64,000 nt of DNA from Elusimicrobiota bacterium (GTDB lineage Bacteria > Elusimicrobiota > Elusimicrobia > UBA1565 > UBA9628): the NCBI GenBank assembly GCA_003151975.1, contig PLZD01000032.1, positions 1 to 64,000 of the forward strand, in the 5' to 3' direction. Under the pieces are notes generated by a model that saw only the letters and a program-made list of their open reading frames with translations, did no database searches and was not told the origin of the DNA. Made by a program: the position numbers and the translations under genes. This document shows, piece by piece, positions 7,510 to 15,093 of the stretch; position 1 is the first letter of the stretch, and each line of letters opens with the position of its first letter.

Positions 7510-9732
7510 TTACGGCGTAAAGGGCGTGCGGTATTCGGCGCGCCGCAGCAGGGCTTTGATCCTGGCCCGCAGCAGTCGCGGGTTGAAGGGTTTAGTCAGA
7601 TAGTCGTCGGCGCCGAGCTCCAGGGCCAAGCTCTGCGACTCCGCCTCGCTCATTGCCGTCAAAATGAGGATCGGCAGTCCCAACAGTCCCATTTGACCGC
7701 GCAAGCGCTTGAGAACGCCGAAACCATCCATCTCCGGCATCATGATGTCGAGAAGCACAAGGTCGGGCTTTTCGCTTTGGATTTTTTCCAGCGCCGTCAG
7801 TCCATTTTCCGCCTCAATGAGCGCATATCCTTCGGAACCGAGAGTATCGCGAACCACGTTCCGGTTGTCGAGATTATCGTCGACGATCAGAATCCGGCGC
7901 ACATTCTTAGGCGCCGGCATGGATGCGGGAACGGCTGGCGCCGCGGGCGGTTGGGCGAGGATCGCCCGAGCCGCCGAAACGGTCGGGGGGCTTGGCAGAG
8001 ATATCTTCATCAGGGACATCGCTTCTTGGATCTCTATATCACCATGCGCCAAATGCCAGAGGATATCCTGCTCCATGGTCATCAGCCAGCCCTGCTTGAG
8101 GCATTCCGCGCGCAGGGCGGCCATGTCCGTCGTGGAAGCAAGCAAGTCTCGGGCGGCCTCGTCGCTGAGATCCAAGAGCTGCACTACGGCGGTCCGGCCC
8201 TTGAGTCCGGTAAACATGCACTTCTCGCATCCTTTGCCTTTGAATTGGCGGGCCGGCAGCCCCCATTCGTTCAATAACTCGGTCGTGAGGGCGCTGGGAT
8301 GTTCTTCGATCCGGCACTCGGTGCACGTGCGCCGGACCAACTGTTGCGAAATGATGCCGACCAGAGCCGGAGCCAGCTTGAACCGCTCGATCCCCATATC
8401 CAGAAGGCGATCGATCGTCGAGATCGCGTCGTTGGTATGGAGAGTCGAGAACACCATGTGGCCGGTCAGCGCCGCCTGGAAGGCGATATCGGCCGTTTCG
8501 CGATCGCGAATCTCGCCTACCAGCAGGACGTCGGGATCCTGACGCAGCACGGAGCGCAGCACGGCAGCGAAAGTCAGCCCCGCTTTCTCATTGACTTGGA
8601 CCTGATTGATCCCGGCCAACCGGTACTCGATGGGATCCTCGACCGTCACCACGTTGATTTTGGCCGACTTCAGTTCGTTGAGGATGGTGTAGAGGGTGGT
8701 CGTCTTCCCAGACCCGGTGGGGCCCGTCAGGAGCAGCATCCCCTTTGCTGAATGGGACAGGCGCAGCATCCGGTCGAGGATCTCAGGCCTAAATCCCATC
8801 GTCTTCAGCGACACCTGCGCCGTCCGAGGGTCCAGAATACGCAACACCGCCTTCTCGCCGAAGGCCGTCGGGATGGTGGAAACGCGCAGGCCGAATTCTT
8901 CCGTTCCCACCAGGAGCTTGGCGCGCCCGTCCTGCGGCAGGCGGCGGTCCGCCACATCGAGATTGGCCATGATCTTGAGCCGTGAGACCAGCGGGCCTTC
9001 TCCGACGCTTTTGGGAAGCGTCATCATGTTCCGCAGATCCCCGTCGATGCGATAGCGCACCGTAGTCGCGGACTCCTCCTGTTCGATATGGATATCGGAA
9101 GCATGCATGCGGACCGCCTGCGCGATGATGCCGTTGGCCAAGCGCATGATGGGGGCGGCGATCTGGATCTTATCCAAAACGGCATCTTTTTCCTTGTCCT
9201 TCGTCCCATCGTCGAGGCACTCGACCGCCAGGTCATCGGGCAGCTTTTTCAAAATGTCCCAGACCTCCGTGTCGGAGCCGTGCCCCTGCTCGATGAGATC
9301 CGTGATCCTATCCGGAAGGCCGAAAAAAGGGACCGGTCTCCTGCCGGAAATGGAAGCGGCGTCATCCAAAGCGACCATGTCGGTCGGATCGGCCATCAAT
9401 AGATCTATGTGGTCAGCGTCGACACGGAACGGGACCATCATATGCTTGCGGCACAACCGTTCCGGAATCAATGAAAGAGCCATCTGTCCCAGATCGCCGG
9501 CAGCGAGTTCATTAAAGCTGATCTTGTGCTGATCCTTTACCGCTTGAGCCAGCTGAGCTTTAGTCAGGATATTGCGGCGGAGCAGTTCCGTGGAGGCATA
9601 CGGCGCACCGCCTTGACGGAGGGATTCCACCACCGCCTTGTCCAGAAGTTGGCACGCAAGAAGGGCCCGAATAAGCCATTCATCCTTGAACGGCTGCGAA
9701 GTCACGCCGGCGACTTTCTCGTCTTTAACCAT
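7510..9732 (-). CDS. pilB: PilB/GspE-type secretion ATPase fused to a C-terminal response-regulator receiver
   Basis: This 740-aa protein has an MshEN/GspE N-terminal domain (about 15-150), a PilB-type ATPase core with Walker A GPTGSGKT (337-344), Walker B DPDVLLVGE (399-407) and STLHTNDA, and a zinc-binding Cys set (C470, C473, C502, C505). These power pilus or pseudopilus assembly. After a Pro/Ala linker (about 580-610) a complete receiver domain follows (phosphoacceptor Asp662 in LLDIMMPEMDG, switch Lys in LTKPF). Its start overlaps the stop of the upstream hybrid kinase by one base. PilB with a C-terminal receiver is unusual; phosphorylation may gate pilus extension. The gene pair looks somewhat poorer in GC than its neighbours. 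Confidence 0.92.
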   Translation of the reverse strand: MVKDEKVAGVTSQPFKDEWLIRALLACQLLDKAVVESLRQGGAPYASTELLRRNILTKAQLAQAVKDQHKISFNELAAGDLGQMALSLIPERLCRKHMMVPFRVDADHIDLLMADPTDMVALDDAASISGRRPVPFFGLPDRITDLIEQGHGSDTEVWDILKKLPDDLAVECLDDGTKDKEKDAVLDKIQIAAPIMRLANGIIAQAVRMHASDIHIEQEESATTVRYRIDGDLRNMMTLPKSVGEGPLVSRLKIMANLDVADRRLPQDGRAKLLVGTEEFGLRVSTIPTAFGEKAVLRILDPRTAQVSLKTMGFRPEILDRMLRLSHSAKGMLLLTGPTGSGKTTTLYTILNELKSAKINVVTVEDPIEYRLAGINQVQVNEKAGLTFAAVLRSVLRQDPDVLLVGEIRDRETADIAFQAALTGHMVFSTLHTNDAISTIDRLLDMGIERFKLAPALVGIISQQLVRRTCTECRIEEHPSALTTELLNEWGLPARQFKGKGCEKCMFTGLKGRTAVVQLLDLSDEAARDLLASTTDMAALRAECLKQGWLMTMEQDILWHLAHGDIEIQEAMSLMKISLPSPPTVSAARAILAQPPAAPAVPASMPAPKNVRRILIVDDNLDNRNVVRDTLGSEGYALIEAENGLTALEKIQSEKPDLVLLDIMMPEMDGFGVLKRLRGQMGLLGLPILILTAMSEAESQSLALELGADDYLTKPFNPRLLRARIKALLRRAEYRTPFTP

Positions 9733-11420
9733 TATCTGCCGCGAAACGGGTCCATGGAGACATCCTTGGGCGCGGATGCGGGAGACCGGCGGTCACCCTC
9801 GATGGTATTGAGTTTTTCAAGGAGCTCAACGCGTTTGAACGGCTTGATGAGGTAATCGGTCACCCCCAAAGCGTAGCCCAAGCTCCTATTGTCCAGAAGG
9901 GAGACCATGATGACGGGAATAGATCGCAGCTCCGGATCGCTCTTCAATATCTGGAGCACGGCCCAGCCGTCCCGGCGCGGCATCATGACATCCAGGGTGA
10001 TGGCCAACGGCTTGATTTGCCGGGCCAAGGCGATCCCTTCCTCTCCCGCGAGGGCTCCCGCGAATCCATAACCGGTGCCGTGCAGGCTGTCCCGAAGCAG
10101 GTTCAGAATCTCGGGGTCGTCGTCGATGGCTAGAAGCGTCTTATTCGGTTTACAAGAAGAAGTCATATTGAAGATCGTCGCCGTTTCGTCTTTTTCTTTA
10201 GCGCTTTCCAGGGGCAAAGCGACGGTGAACACCGTGCCGCTCCCTTCGACGCTTTCTACCTCGATGGTCCCGCCCAGAAGCTCCGCGAACTTCTTGCTGA
10301 TCACTAGACCCAGGCCGGTCCCGCCGAATTCTCGAGTCGATGAGACGTCTAATTGACGAAATTCTTGGAAGAGCAGCTTTATATCCTCGGCTTTGATGCC
10401 TATCCCGGTGTCCCGGACGCGAATTTGAACTCGTCCTGATTCGGGCGCTTGCTTGGCCTCGATGAAAACGCCGCCCATGCGGGTGAACTTGATCGCGTTG
10501 GTGATCAAATTGACCATGATCTGCTTGACCTTGGTCTTGTCGCTTCGAAGACGAAGGTCCTCCGCCATATTCCATTCCAGCTTAAGTCCTTTGGCCTGGG
10601 CCAGGATTTCCATCATGTCCAAGATTTCTCTGGACAGCTCCTTGAGGCTGAAATTCTCCAGATAGACCGGCATCCTGCCGGCTGATAATTTGGAATTATC
10701 AAGAATGCTGTTGATGACCTCCAGCAGATTGTTGCCGGCGGCCTCCACTCGCTTCAAGGATTGCTCCTGCTTCGGGGTTATTTCCCCATACACGCGATCC
10801 AAATGGAGAGCGGTGTAGCCCAGAATCGCGTTCATCGGCGTCCTCAATTCATGCCCCATGTTGTCCAACAGTTCCGACTTGAAACGGCAGATGTCGTTGA
10901 GTTCATCCACCTTGCGGCTCAGCCGGCGCTTCTCCAAGGCGCGGTCGACGATTCGAATAAGATTGTCGATCTGGAGCGGTTTGGTGATATAGTCGTAGGC
11001 GCCCAGCTTCATGCTCTGAATGGCGCTTCCCACGGTGGCATCGCCGGTCACCATGATGACTTCGATCTGCGGATCGATGCTTCTCAGAGCGCTGAGGGTA
11101 TCAAGACCGCTCCGCTTGGGCATCAGGAGGTCCAAGACCACCACATCGATATTTTTTCCTTGAGCCTTCTCGATCGCCTCGTCCCCATCGGCGGCTGCGA
11201 TGACTTGCCAGCCATGAGCCCCAAATACTCGGATCAGCAGATTGCGACAGCCGGGGTCGTCATCGACGACCAGAATTTCTGAGACCGGCTTGCCCGGCGC
11301 CGACACCGATAATGGGGCAGAGGCTAGCGCGGCGACAGTGGGTGCGGTTGGGCGATCGCTCATTTCACTCCGGTCCGAGTCCGTCATATGGATGATACTC
11401 TCTGGGCAAAATCGCGGCAA
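9732..11420 (-). CDS. Hybrid histidine kinase, REC-HisKA-HATPase-REC
   Basis: The domain order is receiver 1 (about 47-160, Asp97), HisKA with His190 in GHELRTPMNAI, HATPase_c (N308, DTGIG, GGTGLGL at 366-372) and receiver 2 (about 427-545, Asp477). There is no transmembrane segment, so it is a cytoplasmic phosphorelay kinase. The stop overlaps the start of the PilB-receiver gene by one base, so the two are co-translated and the fused receiver of PilB is the obvious phosphotransfer partner. The start is either TTG at 11420 (TATAAC lies 6 nt before it) or ATG at 11387; both leave all domains intact. Confidence 0.93.
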   Translation of the reverse strand: MPRFCPESIIHMTDSDRSEMSDRPTAPTVAALASAPLSVSAPGKPVSEILVVDDDPGCRNLLIRVFGAHGWQVIAAADGDEAIEKAQGKNIDVVVLDLLMPKRSGLDTLSALRSIDPQIEVIMVTGDATVGSAIQSMKLGAYDYITKPLQIDNLIRIVDRALEKRRLSRKVDELNDICRFKSELLDNMGHELRTPMNAILGYTALHLDRVYGEITPKQEQSLKRVEAAGNNLLEVINSILDNSKLSAGRMPVYLENFSLKELSREILDMMEILAQAKGLKLEWNMAEDLRLRSDKTKVKQIMVNLITNAIKFTRMGGVFIEAKQAPESGRVQIRVRDTGIGIKAEDIKLLFQEFRQLDVSSTREFGGTGLGLVISKKFAELLGGTIEVESVEGSGTVFTVALPLESAKEKDETATIFNMTSSCKPNKTLLAIDDDPEILNLLRDSLHGTGYGFAGALAGEEGIALARQIKPLAITLDVMMPRRDGWAVLQILKSDPELRSIPVIMVSLLDNRSLGYALGVTDYLIKPFKRVELLEKLNTIEGDRRSPASAPKDVSMDPFRGR

Positions 11421-11527
11421 TCCGGAGTTATACGCGGGATCTATGGTAGAACTCCGAATCGGAGCTTTGGAATCCGATCACTGGACCGGGGTGCTCGAGC
11501 CGACCGACGAGCCGCAGACAGATCCGC

Positions 11528-11557
11528 TTGCGGCCCCTCGGCCTTAATTGGTTTAAT
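11528..11557 (+). promoter_or_regulatory. Likely promoter of tRNA-Phe
   Basis: TTGCGG (11528-11533), an 18-bp spacer and TTTAAT (11552-11557) lie 19-48 bp before the tRNA. The start would be near 11564. Confidence 0.55.
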
Positions 11558-11575
11558 CATTTTCGCCGCAACCAC

Positions 11576-11650
11576 GGCGGGGTAGCTCAGTGGTAGAGCA
11601 CCGGTCTGAAAAACCGGGTGTCGACAGTTCGATCCTGTCCCCCGCCACCA
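11576..11650 (+). tRNA. tRNA-Phe (GAA)
   Basis: The acceptor GGCGGGG pairs with CCCCGCC (11640-11646), followed by discriminator A and an encoded CCA (11648-11650). The D arm (GCTC/GAGC), the anticodon stem CCGGT/ACCGG with loop CTGAAAA (anticodon GAA) and the T arm GACAG-TTCGATC-CTGTC are all intact. It is the only tRNA gene I find in the window. A lipoprotein gene starts only 11 nt after the CCA. Confidence 0.97.
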
Positions 11651-11661
11651 TTTTTTCTTCC

Positions 11662-12069
11662 ATGCCAAAGAGAGCCCTCGCCTTGTCGGCCCTTGTCGCC
11701 CTCGGCGCGTGCTCGCACCCGAAGCCCGTCCTGTACCCGACCGAGTTCTACAACCAGCAGCCGCCCGACAAAGTCAAAGCGGACATCGCCGAGTGCGAGG
11801 CCAAGGCCAAGGAGTTCGTAAAGACCCACAAGTCCGAGATCGTCGCCAAGCACACGCTGACGGGCGCGATCTTCGGGGCGTTTCTCGGCATCGTGACCGG
11901 CGCCTTCACGGGCGACTACGGCCGCGCGATCTCGGAAGGCGCGGCGGTAGGCGGCGCCGCGGGTGCCGCCGGCGGCGCGATTCAAGCCAACTCGCCCGAC
12001 GGCGTCTTCATGCGTTTCACCGACTACTGCTTGTCGCAGAAGGGCTACCAGCCCATCGGGTGGAAATGA
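11662..12069 (+). CDS. Glycine-zipper lipoprotein
   Basis: From the ATG at 11662 the 135-aa product has a signal peptide with lipobox LGAC (mature Cys near residue 16), a charged region, and a glycine-zipper segment rich in GxxxG (about residues 68-110), followed by a short tail with one Cys. Such proteins sit in the outer-membrane inner leaflet or span it. The reading frame is open back into the tRNA gene, so an automatic start there would be wrong; the lipobox fixes the start at 11662. It may be transcribed through the tRNA. The next gene begins 1 bp after its stop. Confidence 0.85.
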   Translation: MPKRALALSALVALGACSHPKPVLYPTEFYNQQPPDKVKADIAECEAKAKEFVKTHKSEIVAKHTLTGAIFGAFLGIVTGAFTGDYGRAISEGAAVGGAAGAAGGAIQANSPDGVFMRFTDYCLSQKGYQPIGWK

Positions 12070-12070
12070 C

Positions 12071-12694
12071 GTGGCATTGCTTTTCTTTCTAGCTTTAGCC
12101 ACGGCGTCCGCCGCCGAGCTTCCCAAGAATTTTCTCCCGCTGCCGCTCGTCAAGCAGACGGCCGACTACGACTGCGGCGCGGCGTCTCTTTACTCCGTGC
12201 TCGTGTACTGGGACGCCTACAACGGCGACGAGACGGGCTTGTTTCCCCTGCTCGCCACGACGCCCAAGGACGGCACCGATCCCGTGCATCTCGTGATCGG
12301 CGCCGATCATTACGGGCTCAAGGCGGGCATCACCGAGCACATGACGCTCGACGACTTGCGCGACGCGCTCGAGCGCGGCGACACGGTCATCCTCGACCTC
12401 CAGGCTTGGCGCGACGGCAAGACCAAGAAGACCGCGTGGAAGGACGACTGGGACGACGGGCATTACGTCGTGCTATTGGCCATGGACGAAGAGAACGCCT
12501 TCGTCATGGACCCTTCGGCCGAGGGCGGCTACGCCTGGCTGCCTCAAACGGAGCTCGTGGAGCGTTGGCACGATTTCGAGGACCGCCACGGCCCGAAGGT
12601 CCACTACCACCATCTCGGAATCATCATCCACGGCAATCCGCACGCCGCGGGAAAGCCGCACGGCCGGCCCGGCCGGCTGATTCGCATGGAGTAG
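12071..12694 (+). CDS. Secreted C39-like cysteine peptidase domain protein
   Basis: The GTG at 12071, 1 bp after the lipoprotein stop, gives a 207-aa protein with a signal peptide (1-14, cut near ASA|AEL) and one peptidase_C39_2-type domain. The visible catalytic set is Cys35 in ADYDCGAASL, His131 in DDGHYVVLL and Asp147 in VMDPS. Related domains cleave leader peptides or act as papain-like hydrolases in the envelope. The frame extends upstream in the other gene, but only the GTG gives a proper signal peptide. Coupling with the lipoprotein suggests they act at the same site. Confidence 0.82.
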   Translation: MALLFFLALATASAAELPKNFLPLPLVKQTADYDCGAASLYSVLVYWDAYNGDETGLFPLLATTPKDGTDPVHLVIGADHYGLKAGITEHMTLDDLRDALERGDTVILDLQAWRDGKTKKTAWKDDWDDGHYVVLLAMDEENAFVMDPSAEGGYAWLPQTELVERWHDFEDRHGPKVHYHHLGIIIHGNPHAAGKPHGRPGRLIRME

Positions 12695-12722
12695 CTCCGC
12701 TTAAATCTGCTAACCTTTGGCC

Positions 12723-13145
12723 ATGAAACTACTCGCTCTGTTCTCGCTCCTCGCCGCGGCGTACAGCCAGGCTCCCGGCTCGTCGGTCGTCTACCGCCAC
12801 GCCAACGAGATCGAGTGGAAAGTCTCCGGCAGCCTGCCGCCCGGCGCCGAATACCACCTCATTTACGAGGATAAGGCGACCCACGCCCTGCAGACCTTGG
12901 TGCGCTTTCCCCCGGGATATTCCCTGCCGCCGCATTCGCACACCCACGACGAGACCTTGCTGATCGTCAAGGGCAAGCTCGTCATCGATTTCGGCGGCCA
13001 GAGCTCGCAGACCTTGGCCTCCGGCTCCTACGCCGTGATTCCCGCGGGCGTGCTGCACTCGCTCAAGGCCAAGGGCGAGCTCGTCATGATGATGGCCGTC
13101 AACGGCCCCTACGACATCCAGGGCCTGCCCAGCCTCAAGCAGTAG
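12723..13145 (+). CDS. Secreted cupin-domain protein
   Basis: The 140-aa product has a signal peptide (about 1-18) and a single cupin beta-barrel. Metal ligands are visible in PPHSHTHDETLLIVKGKL (three His and one Glu) and in PAGVLHSLKAKG (His). It could be a small oxygenase or a metal-dependent sensor; the substrate is unknown. The ATG at 12723 is preferred to an in-frame TTG two codons upstream, because TAACCT ends exactly 6 nt before it. Its 3' end overlaps the convergent lipid kinase gene by 11 bp. Confidence 0.85.
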   Translation: MKLLALFSLLAAAYSQAPGSSVVYRHANEIEWKVSGSLPPGAEYHLIYEDKATHALQTLVRFPPGYSLPPHSHTHDETLLIVKGKLVIDFGGQSSQTLASGSYAVIPAGVLHSLKAKGELVMMMAVNGPYDIQGLPSLKQ

Positions 13146-14058
13146 CGCAGAGAAAAGGAACGGCCGCCGGCAGGACCTGAAAAACCGCCGGCAACGCGCC
13201 GATCGCATCGCCGTCGATGTTCAAATAGACCGTCCTCTCCGAGCTGATCTCGAGCCGCCGGACCCGTTTGTGCGACACGCCCGAGGTGCCGATGTGGCCG
13301 CCCGAGTAGATCAACGGAAACCGGCCCAGCAAGGACAGCCGCGAGAGAGCGCCCACCGAAATAAAGTCGAGCAGGCCGTCCTGCGCGTCGGCTTCGGGCG
13401 CGATCTTCATGCCGCCGCCGGTCGTGCTCGTGTTGGCGACCGCGAGCAAGTGATAAGAGGCCCCCGGCTGCGACTCGCCGTCGACGAGGATCTTCATGGG
13501 ATAGGGCTTGGACTTCAAGAGGCACGAGAGCGAAAGCAGCATGTAGCTCAAAGTCCCGCCGAAGCGCTTGCCCTTCGCTTGAGTGCGCCGCCCGATGTCG
13601 CCGCCGAGGCCCAGCGAGACGACATTCAGGAAATGTCGGCGCGCCGAAGACCCGTCCTCCATGGTGAACTCGACGAGTCCGGCGTCGAGCCGGCGGATCT
13701 TGGGCTTCTTGAGGACGTCGACGAAGCTCTCATCGGCCTTGAGCCCCAAATGCCGCGCCAGATCGCAGCCCGAGCCCACGGGCCAGGTCCCCAACGCCGC
13801 GCGCGCGCGCAGCGCCGGGGGCGCCTTGAGATACCCGTCGACCATCTCGCCCGCCGTGCCGTCGCCGCCCACGGCCACGATTGCCCCGAAGCCCTGCTCG
13901 AGCGCCTTCAAGACGAGCTCGGCCGCGTGCCCGGGCGCGCGCGTGCGCCAGACCGCCGAGCCCGGCAGCGCCAGGAGCAAGCGAGCCTCGGCGGGGCCCC
14001 AACGGCTGGCTCCGCGTCCGTTTCCCGCCGCGGGATTGACGATGAACAGCGTCCTCAT
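13135..14058 (-). CDS. Diacylglycerol/lipid kinase family protein (YegS/DgkB type)
   Basis: The 307-aa protein from ATG 14058 has the DAGK catalytic signature: NPAAGNGRG near the N-terminus, GGDGTAGEMVDGYL, and PVGSGCDLARHLGL. The C-terminal half carries the beta-sandwich of the family with LNVVSLGLGG and the IDGDAIG segment. It phosphorylates a lipid hydroxyl with ATP; diacylglycerol is the likely substrate but related enzymes use other lipids. An upstream in-frame start at 14097 would add 13 residues and is less likely because the NPAAG motif is normally at residues 7-10. Confidence 0.9.
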   Translation of the reverse strand: MRTLFIVNPAAGNGRGASRWGPAEARLLLALPGSAVWRTRAPGHAAELVLKALEQGFGAIVAVGGDGTAGEMVDGYLKAPPALRARAALGTWPVGSGCDLARHLGLKADESFVDVLKKPKIRRLDAGLVEFTMEDGSSARRHFLNVVSLGLGGDIGRRTQAKGKRFGGTLSYMLLSLSCLLKSKPYPMKILVDGESQPGASYHLLAVANTSTTGGGMKIAPEADAQDGLLDFISVGALSRLSLLGRFPLIYSGGHIGTSGVSHKRVRRLEISSERTVYLNIDGDAIGALPAVFQVLPAAVPFLCATA

Positions 14059-14112
14059 GCCCCTGAGGATACAAATTTCTCTGGACCTAAAGACCACCCC
14101 TCCCTGCCCTTT

Positions 14113-14147
14113 GGGCCCAGGCGATTCTCGGACGAGGAAGCTACCCT
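14113..14147 (+). promoter_or_regulatory. GGGCCC-AGGCGA element with TACCCT -10 (leaderless layout)
   Basis: GGGCCC then AGGCGA (14113-14124), a 17-bp spacer and TACCCT (14142-14147), which ends 6 nt before the ATG at 14154. The upstream element and the spacing match those at 4101-4136. TGGGCCCA is a perfect palindrome at 14112-14119. Confidence 0.55.
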
Positions 14148-14153
14148 TAGGGC

Positions 14154-15029
14154 ATGAGGAAATTAAACTTGCTTTTTGTCGCCGCGTTGATCTCGACGGC
14201 GTCCTCCCGCGCCATGGCCGCCAAATCCGGCTGCATCGCCGTCCTGCCGCTGGCCACGGAGAACGCGGCGCCTGAAGCCAAGCGCTGGGACAAGGCGTCC
14301 GAAGCGTCCTTCGCCCGCAAGGGCTGCGTCCTGGAGCTCGACTGGGACGCCCTGCGCAACATTCTCGGAGAGGAAGCCGCTTTGGCCAAGGACCTGCGCG
14401 ATCCCGTCATCATGCGCCGCGTCGGACTGATGGTGTCGGCGGACCAGATCGTCTCTCGATTCTACACGACCGGCCGCAAGGGAGCCGTCGAGGAGACCAT
14501 GGTCGTCGACGTCGAGACCGGCCGGGTCTCGCGGCTGAAGGTCGCGCTTAAACCGGCGGCCGAGCAGCGCGCCTCCCGCGACATCCGCTCCGGCTTCTTC
14601 GGAAGCGTCGTGGACGCCGACGCGCGTCCCGCGCGGAGCAAGAAAGACACCGCCGCGCTGCGAGCCGCTTTCGGCATCAGCTCGAAAGATTCCGTGGCGA
14701 TGCGCGACGCCGTCGCATCAAGGGACGCCGTCGCGAACCCCTCGTGCCAATCGGCGCAAGCGCGCGTCGACGGCATCGAGAATTCGGTGCTCGATTTGAA
14801 GGCGCGTTCCTGGGCGCTCAAGCTCAAGGACGGCTCCGATAGCGCCGAAACCGCCGTCGCCGAGGCGGGCCTCACCGACCAGCGGCTCAAGGAAAAGTTC
14901 GCCTCCCGGCTCGATCAGTGGTCCGAGGTGAAACGAATCCCCCCGCTCACCCCATCAGAGTCGCGCAAGCTCGAGGACGCCGAGAACAAGGTCATCGACC
15001 TTATTCGCCGCTGCGACCTGCCCAGATAA
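14154..15029 (+). CDS. Secreted protein of unknown function
   Basis: The 291-aa product has a signal peptide (1-22, AMA|AKS). The mature part starts with SGCIAVLPLATENAAPEA and a second Cys at KGCVLEL, which resembles the beta-strand plus helix beginning of periplasmic CsgG/TolB-N-like folds, but I cannot assign a family. A Ser/Arg-rich middle (about 140-190) is followed by helical segments and a final Cys. It stands alone on the plus strand between a lipid kinase and the subtilisin pair. Confidence 0.75.
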   Translation: MRKLNLLFVAALISTASSRAMAAKSGCIAVLPLATENAAPEAKRWDKASEASFARKGCVLELDWDALRNILGEEAALAKDLRDPVIMRRVGLMVSADQIVSRFYTTGRKGAVEETMVVDVETGRVSRLKVALKPAAEQRASRDIRSGFFGSVVDADARPARSKKDTAALRAAFGISSKDSVAMRDAVASRDAVANPSCQSAQARVDGIENSVLDLKARSWALKLKDGSDSAETAVAEAGLTDQRLKEKFASRLDQWSEVKRIPPLTPSESRKLEDAENKVIDLIRRCDLPR

Positions 15030-15039
15030 AATAAAAGAA

Positions 15040-15068
15040 GCGCCCGGGGCCTTGCGGACCCCGGGCGC
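15040..15068 (-). terminator. Terminator hairpin between the secreted protein and the subtilisin gene
   Basis: A 10-bp GC stem (15040-15049 with 15059-15068) lies between convergent stops. On the minus strand it is followed by CTTCTTTTATTTTAT, so it acts best as the terminator of the subtilisin gene; it may also serve the plus-strand gene. Confidence 0.8.
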
Positions 15069-15093
15069 CTATTCTGCTCGTACCCGATCTTTT

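Noticed and set aside
11590-11661. Extension of the lipoprotein reading frame into the tRNA gene
   Set aside because: The tRNA is structurally complete, and the lipobox requires the start at 11662.
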